From the NCBI GenBank assembly GCA_947629875.1, contig CANRFK010000028.1:1-13597 (forward strand): a stretch of DNA of 13,597 nt. The letters are read 5' to 3'. A model generated the notes under the pieces. It was not told the DNA's origin. It saw only the letters and a list, made by a program, of their open reading frames with translations, and did no database searches. The position numbers and the translations under genes were made by a program. This document shows positions 1-6,300 of the stretch, one piece after another. Position 1 is the first letter of the stretch. Each line of letters opens with the position of its first letter. Source of the stretch: an uncultured Clostridia bacterium. GTDB lineage: Bacteria > Bacillota > Clostridia > Christensenellales > Borkfalkiaceae.

Positions 1-987
1 CCCAACCTCGCCCTCATGCACGAACTCCGCTATACCCACCGCATCGCCTACATGGGCACGGGCGGCATCGAGATGCGCCTCGTGGAAGAGTGCGGCTACC
101 CCTTCTTCCGCGTGGATACCCCCAAGCTCGTGCGGGCGTTTACCCTGCAAAACCTCAAGATCCCCCATCTCCTTGCCAAGGCGAAGAGGGAGGCGCGCGC
201 CATTTTGGAGAAAGAGAAGCCCGACCTCGTATTTTCCAAGGGCGGCTTTGTGAGCTACCCCGCGGTTTGGGCGGCGGGAAAACTCGGCATCCCCGCCATC
301 ACCCACGAGAGCGACCTTTCCCCCGGGCTCTGCACGCGGCTCATCGCCAAAAAGTGCAAGTACGTTTTGACCTCCTTCCCCGAGACGGCCGCGCTCTTCA
401 AAAACGGCATCTGCGCGGGCTCCCCCATCCGCCGCGAGGTTTTGAGCGGCGAAAAGAGCCGTGCGCGACGCAAATACGGCTTCTGCGGGGCGAAACCCGT
501 GCTCCTCGTTCTGGGCGGCGGGAGCGGGAGCAAGGCCTTAAACGACGCCGTACATGCCCACCTCGCAGCGCTCACAAGGCAGTTTTGCGTGCTGCACATC
601 ACGGGACGCGGGCATACCATGTCCGAGGTGCGCGCCGACTACGTGCAGCGGGAATTCGAAAACGACATGGGCAGCGCGTACGCCGCGGCCGACCTCGTTT
701 TAGCGCGGGCGGGGAGCAACACCGTGTTCGAGGTGCTCGCCCTCAAAAAGCCCGCCCTCTTCGTGCCCTTGGAGCGCGGCTCCCGCGGGGATCAGGCCGA
801 GAATGCCCTGTACTTCAAGGAAAAGGGGCTGTGCGGTATGTGCAGGGAGAGCGAACTTTCGGCATTGCCCGATGCCCTCGGCGCGCTGCACGCCGACGCC
901 GCCCTGCGGCACAATTTGGCGGCGTGCGACATTACGAGCGGCACGGAGAAGATTTTGGAGATCATAAAGAGCACCGTGGGGGAATAG
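1..987 (+). CDS. murG: MurG, lipid II-forming GlcNAc transferase (5' partial)
   Basis: This is the family GT28 enzyme that moves GlcNAc from UDP-GlcNAc onto lipid I to form lipid II at the inner face of the membrane. The reading frame is open from base 1, and the first residues (PNLALMHELR) match the stretch just after the N-terminal glycine-rich loop of MurG. So about 15-20 residues, including that loop, lie before the window. Counting from the first visible residue, FSKGGFVS is at 78-85, HESD at 102-105, the second glycine-rich loop LGGGSGSKALN at 171-181, and the donor-binding region AGSNTVFE at 237-244 with DQAENA at 264-269. The visible 328 residues plus the missing part fit the usual length of roughly 350. 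The HESDLSPGL form is typical of one Firmicute MurG subgroup. The frame ends at TAG (985-987). No partner gene follows on this strand, so murG seems to be the last gene of its unit. Confidence 0.95.
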   Translation, partial: PNLALMHELRYTHRIAYMGTGGIEMRLVEECGYPFFRVDTPKLVRAFTLQNLKIPHLLAKAKREARAILEKEKPDLVFSKGGFVSYPAVWAAGKLGIPAITHESDLSPGLCTRLIAKKCKYVLTSFPETAALFKNGICAGSPIRREVLSGEKSRARRKYGFCGAKPVLLVLGGGSGSKALNDAVHAHLAALTRQFCVLHITGRGHTMSEVRADYVQREFENDMGSAYAAADLVLARAGSNTVFEVLALKKPALFVPLERGSRGDQAENALYFKEKGLCGMCRESELSALPDALGALHADAALRHNLAACDITSGTEKILEIIKSTVGE

Positions 988-1015
988 GGAAAGATACGCT
1001 CATTGCCGCGCGCCT

Positions 1016-1059
1016 TAATCATGTCATGCCGACCGCGCCATAATCATGTCATGCCGGCC
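1016..1059. repeat. Short direct repeat at the left end of a TGTCAT element
   Basis: A 19-bp sequence (taatcatgtcatgccgacc) at 1016-1034 is repeated at 1041-1059 with one difference. The second copy is the left end of the element at 1047-1137, so the first looks like a truncated remnant of the same element or a product of slippage at its end. Confidence 0.75.
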
Positions 1060-1137
1060 GAAGGCGTAGCCGAAGTGGAGACATCTCTACCTTATTTTGA
1101 AATTTCTCGACTGCGCTTCGCTTCGCTCGAAATGACA
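1047..1137. repeat. TGTCAT-ended palindromic element, copy 1
   Basis: The 91-bp element begins TGTCAT and ends ATGACA. Its right half contains ATTTCTCGACTGCGCTTCGC, followed by a GAAATGACA end. The left and right halves are imperfect inverted copies, so the element can fold into one long hairpin. It matches the copy at 2857-2935, most closely over the right half (about 1105-1137 against 2903-2935). No transposase is present, and it resembles MITE-like or REP-like intergenic repeats common in bacterial genomes. Confidence 0.8.
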
Positions 1138-1217
1138 ACACTGCCCTCATACCGTCCCGCTCTCTGTGCCCCCTTCCCCGCGGAAAACCGTGTGGCGGGG
1201 GATATTGATATGGTGCT

Positions 1218-1306
1218 CCCCTATCCCCCGCTACGCGGGTACTTCCCCCAGCAGGGGGAAGCAAGAGAGCCCCACCCCCCTACCCCCCTCCCGAGGAGGG
1301 GGCAAG
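1218..1306 (-). repeat. Two-hairpin intergenic element, copy 1, with a third hairpin
   Basis: Read on the bottom strand, the core (1221-1261) has a first stem CTTCCCCC/GGGGGAAG (8 bp, 1242-1261) and then a second stem CCCGC-GTA-GCGGG (1227-1239). A further stem ccccctc/gaggggg lies at 1284-1302. Positions 1218-1278 match 1418-1478 with a single difference (a/g at 1253), and similarity continues to 1306/1506, so this is a recent local duplication at exactly 200-bp spacing. Confidence 0.85.
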
Positions 1307-1349
1307 CGTGAACGGAGGGAGGTCGGACTTCGTTTTTCGGGATTCTTCG

Positions 1350-1395
1350 CCGCTCGCCGCGCCCTGCCCCACAAGGGGCAGGGCGCGGCGAGCGG
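1350..1395. repeat. Perfect 21-bp inverted repeat with 4-nt loop
   Basis: Positions 1350-1370 are the exact reverse complement of 1375-1395, with ACAA (1371-1374) as the loop. The stem is almost all G and C and so very stable. There is no T-run on either side, so it is not a standard intrinsic terminator. It lies between the two copies of the duplicated 89-bp unit. Confidence 0.9.
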
Positions 1396-1417
1396 GGCGG
1401 CTCGGTATGAGGCAGAA

Positions 1418-1506
1418 CCCCTATCCCCCGCTACGCGGGTACTTCCCCCAGCGGGGGGAAGCAAGAGAGCCCCACCCCTTTAATCCCCCTCCAAGGAGGG
1501 GGCAAG
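1418..1506 (-). repeat. Two-hairpin intergenic element, copy 2, with a third hairpin
   Basis: This is the near-identical partner of 1218-1306. The core at 1421-1461 has the same GTA-loop stem and the same CTTCCCCC/GGGGGAAG stem. The third hairpin is CCCCCTCC-aa-GGAGGGGG at 1485-1502, against CCCCCTC/GAGGGGG in copy 1, so the stem is kept although its loop and edges differ. Confidence 0.85.
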
Positions 1507-1600
1507 TAAGGAAGGCTCCCATGAGGGGGGCAGATTGCGCTTGCTCGGGGAGAGAGCTGACAAGGCGGTTCCGCAAAGGACGGAGAACGAGAGAGGCTCA

Positions 1601-1644
1601 CCCTTTCCCAAAGGGGGAGCTCCGCCGTAGGCGGTGAGGGGGAT
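1601..1644 (+). repeat. Two-hairpin intergenic element, copy 3
   Basis: Read on the top strand, a first stem ccctttcccaaaggg (1601-1615) is followed by GGAGCT and a second stem CCGCC-GTA-GGCGG (1622-1634), then TGAGGGGG. The order of stems, the AGCT joint and the GTA loop match the other copies. The second stem has a different but still fully paired sequence. Confidence 0.8.
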
Positions 1645-1688
1645 TGGCGAATTGATTTGCATCCCCACCCGTCTGCCTGCGGCAGCCA

Positions 1689-1713
1689 CCCTCCCCTTCG
1701 GAGAAGGGTAGGG
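1689..1713. repeat. 11-bp inverted repeat with one mismatch
   Basis: The stem ccctccccttc (1689-1699) pairs with gaagggtaggg (1703-1713) around the loop GGA, with one mismatch. It resembles the C-rich third hairpins at 1284-1302 and 1485-1502 and the hairpin at 2782-2806. No U-tract follows. Confidence 0.7.
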
Positions 1714-1797
1714 CTCTCGTGGCAATGCGTCAATCCGCCGACGAGGGCGTTTGGGATAAGATACACTCGGCTTCGCCTCGGTATGAGGGTCGGACAA

Positions 1798-1842
1798 CCC
1801 CCACCACCGCCTACGGCGGAGCCGCCCCCTTAAAAAGGGGGC
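1798..1842 (-). repeat. Two-hairpin intergenic element, copy 4, abutting yunB
   Basis: On the bottom strand the first stem GCCCCCTT/AAGGGGGC (1824-1842, 3-nt loop) starts two bases after the yunB stop. The second stem CCGCC-GTA-GGCGG follows at 1807-1819. Because it is the first structure downstream of yunB on that strand, it may end or stabilise the yunB transcript, although there is no clear U-tract after it. Confidence 0.75.
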
Positions 1843-1844
1843 AG

Positions 1845-2531
1845 CTAAAGATGAGCGGAGGGCGCCAAAGAGTAGCCGTCGCCGAAGATATCCGTCTGCA
1901 AGTAGGTATCGGGGACTTTGCCGAGAAGGACGCTCTCGCAGATCAAGACTTCCGTGAGGGACGCAAAATTGCTCGTGCCCGAAGGCATGACGATGGAGAT
2001 ATCCGCCACGATCTCCAAATAGATGGAGTGCTTGGTCTGGTTGACGCCCTGCGCCTCGAAATTTGAGACAAAACGGCACGCGACGTTGGAGATGGGCATT
2101 ATTTTCATTTTGATCTTGGGCCCGAAGCCCGCCCACGCCTCGATGCCCGTGAATGCCCCGAGGGGCACTTCCACCCCGCTCTCGCTCATCTTTTGCAGGT
2201 TCTGCTGGGACATGTACGCCGCGTCGCGCGCAATGCGGTTGATCTGCAGGGGGTTGGACGTGAGCGAGACGACGTTGCCCGCCTCGTCCTTTTCCACGGT
2301 GACGAGATCCTCGTAGCGGACGCCGTCGGACAGGGTGTAGTAGATGGCGTCGTTGACGGCGACCGTCGTGATGGAGCGCATATTGGCCTCGGCAATGGCC
2401 TTTAAGACCTTGGTGACGTTGACCATCGCCACAATGACGAGGGAGATGAGAAGGAGCGCCACAAGCCCAAAGACGACGCGGCGGCGAAATTTATTTTGGC
2501 GGGAACGATACTTTTTTACGGCTTTTTCCAC
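1845..2531 (-). CDS. yunB: Sporulation protein YunB
   Basis: YunB is a conserved membrane-anchored protein of endospore formers. In B. subtilis it belongs to the mother-cell sigma-E regulon and is needed for efficient sporulation, but its molecular role is unresolved. The 228-residue product has a basic N-terminus (RSRQNKFRRR, 9-18) and one membrane segment at about 19-37. The conserved domain follows with PLGAFTG (123-129), GFGPKIKMKIMP (135-146), NQTKHSIYLE (164-173) and LLGKVPDTY (202-210), all family signatures. Its length is close to that of the Bacillus protein (about 250). The start is GTG at 2531-2529: an in-frame TAA lies two codons upstream and no other start precedes the membrane segment. 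No Shine-Dalgarno sequence is visible before it. A sigma-E-like -10 box sits only 5 bases upstream, suggesting a leaderless message. It stands alone between two repeat mosaics. Confidence 0.93.
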   Translation of the reverse strand: MEKAVKKYRSRQNKFRRRVVFGLVALLLISLVIVAMVNVTKVLKAIAEANMRSITTVAVNDAIYYTLSDGVRYEDLVTVEKDEAGNVVSLTSNPLQINRIARDAAYMSQQNLQKMSESGVEVPLGAFTGIEAWAGFGPKIKMKIMPISNVACRFVSNFEAQGVNQTKHSIYLEIVADISIVMPSGTSNFASLTEVLICESVLLGKVPDTYLQTDIFGDGYSLAPSAHL

Positions 2532-2536
2532 GGTTT

Positions 2537-2565
2537 ATTGTATGCCCGCCCCGCGCCGCAAATAC
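2537..2565 (-). promoter_or_regulatory. Sigma-E-like promoter of yunB
   Basis: On the bottom strand CATACAAT (2544-2537) matches the sigma-E -10 consensus CATACAnT. A GTATTT (2565-2560) in the place of the -35 box lies 15 bases upstream, only a partial match to the ATATT-type consensus. YunB is a known sigma-E target, which supports the call. The -10 box ends 5 bases before the GTG start, so transcription would begin at or very near the start codon. Confidence 0.6.
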
Positions 2566-2582
2566 GGACAAGGATATACGTT

Positions 2583-2623
2583 TCGCGCGTATTTCTTTTG
2601 CTCCGCAAAAGAAATACGCGCGA
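2583..2623. repeat. Perfect 19-bp inverted repeat upstream of yunB
   Basis: Positions 2583-2601 are the exact reverse complement of 2605-2623, with TCC as the loop. Unlike the GC-only hairpins elsewhere, the stem contains an A/T-rich middle (tatttcttttg). It lies 17 bases upstream of the putative yunB -35 box. No T-run follows on either strand, so a regulatory or repeat origin is more likely than a terminator. Confidence 0.85.
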
Positions 2624-2740
2624 GGAATGTAACGCGTATGGGATATTGACCCTATCTCAATACTCGCTTATCACGACATTAAGCCTACGGTAGTGTGGCA
2701 AATGGGGGCGTGGAGCGGCGGGAAACCCGCCTCCCACCGA

Positions 2741-2768
2741 GCACCGCCGTGCAGTAGCTCGGCGGTGC
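2741..2768. repeat. 9-bp inverted repeat
   Basis: GCACCGCCG (2741-2749) pairs with CGGCGGTGC (2760-2768) around a 10-base loop. No U-tract follows. Confidence 0.65.
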
Positions 2769-2781
2769 GAAGATTTTCTAC

Positions 2782-2806
2782 CCCTCCCCCTTACGCAGGG
2801 GGAGGG
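2782..2806. repeat. 10-bp C-rich hairpin
   Basis: CCCTCCCCCT (2782-2791) pairs perfectly with AGGGGGAGGG (2797-2806) around the loop TACGC, and is followed by GCAAG. The same C-rich stem followed by GGCAAG occurs at 1284-1306 and 1485-1506, so this is a separate member of that hairpin type. Confidence 0.75.
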
Positions 2807-2856
2807 CAAGTTGTAAGAGGGCGTACCCCCTACCCCCTACTGCCCCGCAATAATAA

Positions 2857-2935
2857 TGTCATCCCGAGCGTAGTCGAGGGATCTCTACCTCGTTTTAAGA
2901 TTTCTCGACTGCGCTTCGCTCCGCTCGAAATGACA
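2857..2935. repeat. TGTCAT-ended palindromic element, copy 2
   Basis: The 79-bp element starts TGTCATCCCGAGCG and ends CGCTCGAAATGACA, the two ends being inverted copies of each other. The centre contains GGATCTCTAC, and its right half closely matches copy 1 (1047-1137) in the same orientation. It is shorter than copy 1 in the left arm. It looks like a non-autonomous, MITE-like or REP-like element. Confidence 0.8.
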
Positions 2936-2994
2936 ACGCGGCCCTCACGCCGACTTCCTTCCCCCACTCCCCTACTGCCCCGTCTGCCAACTTG

Positions 2995-3036
2995 GCTCCC
3001 CCGTTTGGGGGAGCTCCCGCGTAGCGGGTGAGGGGG
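2995..3036 (+). repeat. Two-hairpin intergenic element, copy 5
   Basis: The first stem GCTCCCCC-gttt-GGGGGAGC (2995-3014) is perfect. It is followed by T and the second stem CCCGC-GTA-GCGGG (3016-3028), then TGAGGGGG. This is the cleanest copy of the element seen at 1221, 1421, 1601 and 1798. Confidence 0.85.
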
Positions 3037-3174
3037 TTCCCGCCGCCCTCCTCATGCTGCTCTGCCTCCTCATACCGCCCCACCCGCACTATTTCCGACC
3101 AAGGGCGGCACGAGGAGCATAGCGACGAAGTATGACCGAAGAAGCCGAGCGTATCTTATGGGAAGATTCACTCA

Positions 3175-3209
3175 CCTTTCCGCGCGCCCCTATGGGGCGC
3201 GCGGGAAGG
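3175..3209. repeat. 16-bp GC-rich hairpin
   Basis: Positions 3175-3190 pair with 3194-3209 around the loop TAT, with one position that becomes a G-U pair in RNA. The stem contains GCGCGCCCC/GGGGCGCGC. Its right arm is part of the 26-bp direct repeat at 3196-3255. Confidence 0.8.
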
Positions 3210-3255
3210 TTCGGAATGAGGAGACGAATGGCGCGCGGGAAGGTTCGGAATGAGG
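3196..3255. repeat. 26-bp exact direct repeat
   Basis: A 26-bp sequence beginning GGCGCGCGGGAAGG at 3196-3221 recurs exactly at 3230-3255, separated by 8 bases. Only the first copy has the inverted partner that forms the hairpin at 3175-3209. Confidence 0.85.
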
Positions 3256-3311
3256 GTTGGAAAGCTATCCTCTCTCCGCGCTACGATACCGCGGGATGGG
3301 GAATAGCGAAA

Positions 3312-3337
3312 GAGCCGACGGCGAAAGCCGTCGGCTC
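3312..3337 (-). terminator. Probable terminator of the giant gene
   Basis: GAGCCGACGGC (3312-3322) pairs perfectly with GCCGTCGGCTC (3327-3337): an 11-bp stem with a 4-nt loop, GAAA on the top strand. It lies 42 bases beyond the stop of the giant gene. On the bottom strand the tail is TTTCGCTATT, a weak U-tract; on the top strand it is CTTTTGG. It may work in both directions, but no top-strand gene needs it. Confidence 0.65.
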
Positions 3338-3379
3338 CTTTTGGTTGTTGCTGTGGTACGAAAATCAATTCGATTGCTA

Positions 3380-6300
3380 TTAAACATCCTTCCAATCACC
3401 TGTGGCGGTTATTGTATTCGAATTGTAAATCACTTCGCCATTGAAGGTGTACTTGATTTGCACATGCGCGCGAGGTGTGTCGCCTCCCGATACCTTATCT
3501 GCTCGGCCGGAAATGATGCCATCGTTCGGATAATGATCAATGGTTTGCTCCTTCCCGATGTTAAATTTGGTTATACTGTTACTATAAGCATCAAAGGAAC
3601 ACGTCACGGTGATTTCAACTTCATTCGCACATGCACCGACAAGATTTCCGCCCGAGATTTGTGCTTCCACCTCGTACGTATAGGTTTTCCAAAGTCCACT
3701 GCTCTTATTGCTTCTTTCCGCCTTGGTAATTGTAACAGTAAAGTCACTGACCCACAATGCTTGGACTTCGGTTGTGGCGACCTCTTCCGTGCCTTTGGAG
3801 ACGGTTTCCACCTTGCTCCACTTGCCGTCGGCGTCCTTCGTGTACCAACCGAGGAAGGTGTAGCCCTCCGCGCTCGGCGTGATCAGCGTGTAGGTATCTT
3901 CCGTGAACTGCGCGCTGTACTCATTGTAGAGGTTCGCGCTACCCTCAACGGTAAACGCAACGTCAGGACTGCTGTACTTCACCGTATCGATCTTATAGAG
4001 TACCTTGAACTCGGTTCCCTTCTGGTTGAAGTTGACCGTCCAATCGCTTGCCACATCCTGTCCTTCGGCATAGGCAGGTCTTGCGGGAAGCGTGACTTCC
4101 TGCTCGTTGTCGTCTATGACCGTGTAGGCATCGTGGAACTCCGCATCCTTCGCCACGAAGGTGACCTTCGCACCGTATTCCATTTCGAATTTGCGCCACC
4201 ACTTGTTTGTGCCTTCATCGTAATTCCAATCTTCGCCGAGGCTCTCCTCCGACCAGAATTTGACGGTGTACAGGTGCTTGTATTGCTGTGCGAAGAGCTC
4301 TGTGCGCAGTACTTCGCCAACTTCGAGATGCTCCATGTCGTCGACGTAGAACTCTTTTCCGTCGTCGGGAAGTTCGGGATATTCGAGCACGCTGAACAGG
4401 GTATTTGCAACCCAGCCGCCTTGACCCGTGGAGACCATGACGTTCTGCCGTTGCGGCGTGTCGAAATCCGTCTCCGCGCCCGCATACGTGCGATACTTGT
4501 AGTTGACGGTCGCCTCCTGCGCTTCAAGATACTTATACGTCGTGGTGCCGTCGTCCTTCGTCTCCGTCCAGCCGCCTTCGTTGTTGAGTTTTTCGATCAT
4601 GCCGCCGAGGCCGTGGTTTTCGTCGGCAAGTTGCCCCGCAAGCGCATAATCGGTTTGATCGGCAACGCCGTCGGAAATGCCGCCCGGATTGTGCCAAGTG
4701 AGATCGAGCGAAGCCGTGAGCCCGAGTTTGATTGAACCGGCGGGGATATTGACTTGCAGTTTGGTGACATTGAATGTCTTAAACAAGCCGTCCGTCGCAC
4801 CCATATCCACGGTGACGTCGCCGAGAATGCCATTCGAGAAGGACGAGCCGTTGATCTCGAGATGCCACTTCTGCGAACTGCCTTCTTCCGTAAAGGAATA
4901 CTTCTTCAATACCGATGCAAGCGTCGTGCCGAAGTCCACCTTTGCCGCAGGATCGGGTGTTGTGCTCCCGTCGCCGCCGCCTGCCGTGCCGTCCGCGATC
5001 GCCTTGTTGATCATCTCGCCGAAGTTGAGGATGAACCCGAGCTGGCCGAGCATGTCTCCCGTGAAGTTCGCCATCGGCATTGCGCGGTAGAGCGTGATGG
5101 GCGTATCGAGCTTCTTGTTCTGTACCGTCCCCTGTTGTGTCGTCTGGACGCGCTTCATGTAGACCATGCCGCCCTTGATGGTGATATCCACCGTGCTGTC
5201 GCCGTTGATCGCGACGACCAAAACGGCCTTTCCGCCGTACTTCAAGCGCACGTTGATGCCGAGTTCGCCGTTTTCATCGACGTTGACGGAGATGGCGACG
5301 AGGTCGATCGTGACATCCACAAGGCCGAGGAGTTTTACATCGATCTTGCCACTGATATAGAAGTTCTTATTCACCACATAGTTGTGCGGGTCGGGTTCGC
5401 CGGAGATGACTTCGCCGTCCGCAGTGCCGTAAACGTGCGTGGCGCTCTTGACGAGGGAGAGAATGAGTTTCTCCGCGCCGAGGAAGCTCTGATAGCTGCC
5501 CGTGGGCAGCGCCGGTGTGATCGGATCGTAGCCGATCTTGCCCGACAGCGTGGTGTTCTCCGTGCAGTTGTTGCCGTAGATGTTGAGAAGGTCGAACCGC
5601 TCGAACTTTCCGTAGTTGACCGTGCCGTCCTCGGCGAGCACGTCGTTGGACTTGATGAGTGTCGCCTGCACGTTTTTGAGCCCCTCTTGGCCGTAAATGC
5701 CGTTGGAGTTGAGCGTAACGGTGAGTTCCGTCTTGGTTTCGGCGTCCTCTTCCGCCCTCGCCTTGCCGATATAGAGCTCGGTGAGATAGTCGGTGAGCTT
5801 GACCTCTTTGGTTGCGGTCGCGGTCGCGGGTACGGGTTCGGAGATGGCCGCAGGTTCGGGTGCGGCGGTTTCATCCTTTTCGGCGAACAACTTGTTGAGG
5901 ATCCCCGATACCTTTCCGATGGTGTTTTGCACGTTCTCGCCGAGCAGACCGCCCACGAGCGGCGTGAGCGCTTTGAGCTGATCGACCGTCTGCAGATCCG
6001 TGATCCACTTGCTGACCATGTAGTTGTTGAGGATATCCACATCCACGCCGAGCACGGGCAGCGCCGCGGAGAGAATGGTGAGGATCTCGCTCGAAGGCGC
6101 ATACAGGCACACGGGGTTGTATTCGGGGACGGCATCCGTTGTTGTGCCCACGGGACCGAACTGCGAGAGTGTGATGTAGAAGTCGAGGATGCCGTCCTGC
6201 TCTGCCACGCCCTCCACCGAGACTTCGCCCGTCTTTTCATCCGTCTTGTTGGGTGCGCCGTCGACGATGAAGAGGTCGATGTAGAGGCTGGTATCCTTCG

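Larger units (their letters stand above)
988..1844. other. Gene-free repeat mosaic between murG and yunB
   Basis: These 857 bases hold no convincing gene. The open frames here are short, overlap on both strands, lack ribosome binding sites, and translate to Pro/Arg/Gly-rich peptides that simply read through repeats. Almost the whole stretch consists of palindromic elements, listed separately: one TGTCAT-ended element, a near-duplicated 89-bp unit at exactly 200-bp spacing, a 21-bp perfect hairpin, and two more copies of a two-hairpin element. No U-tract terminator for murG is visible; the TGTCAT palindrome or the later hairpins may end its transcript. Confidence 0.8.
2532..3379. other. Gene-free repeat mosaic between yunB and the giant gene
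   Basis: About 850 bases separate the yunB start from the end of the giant gene. Apart from the yunB promoter (2537-2565) and the terminator hairpin (3312-3337), it holds hairpins and interspersed repeats of the same families as 988-1844. The open frames inside are short, lack ribosome binding sites and read through repeats. No tRNA or other RNA gene was recognised. Confidence 0.8.

Noticed and set aside
1218..1506. CRISPR-like array
   Set aside because: There are only two long similar copies 200 bp apart, themselves palindromic, with no regular short spacers and no cas genes.
1003..2136. Several 70-218-codon frames within the first repeat mosaic (and into yunB)
   Set aside because: They overlap one another on both strands, begin without ribosome binding sites and consist of Pro/Arg/Gly-rich translations of the repeats.
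2646..2674. Top-strand TTGACC with a TATCAC 17 bases downstream, as a promoter
   Set aside because: The -10 match is weak and no top-strand gene or RNA follows.
3257..4735. A 492-codon top-strand frame over the 3' end of the giant gene
   Set aside because: It is antisense to the InlB B-like and terminal domains, which read as real protein. It starts in the repeat mosaic and lacks family similarity.
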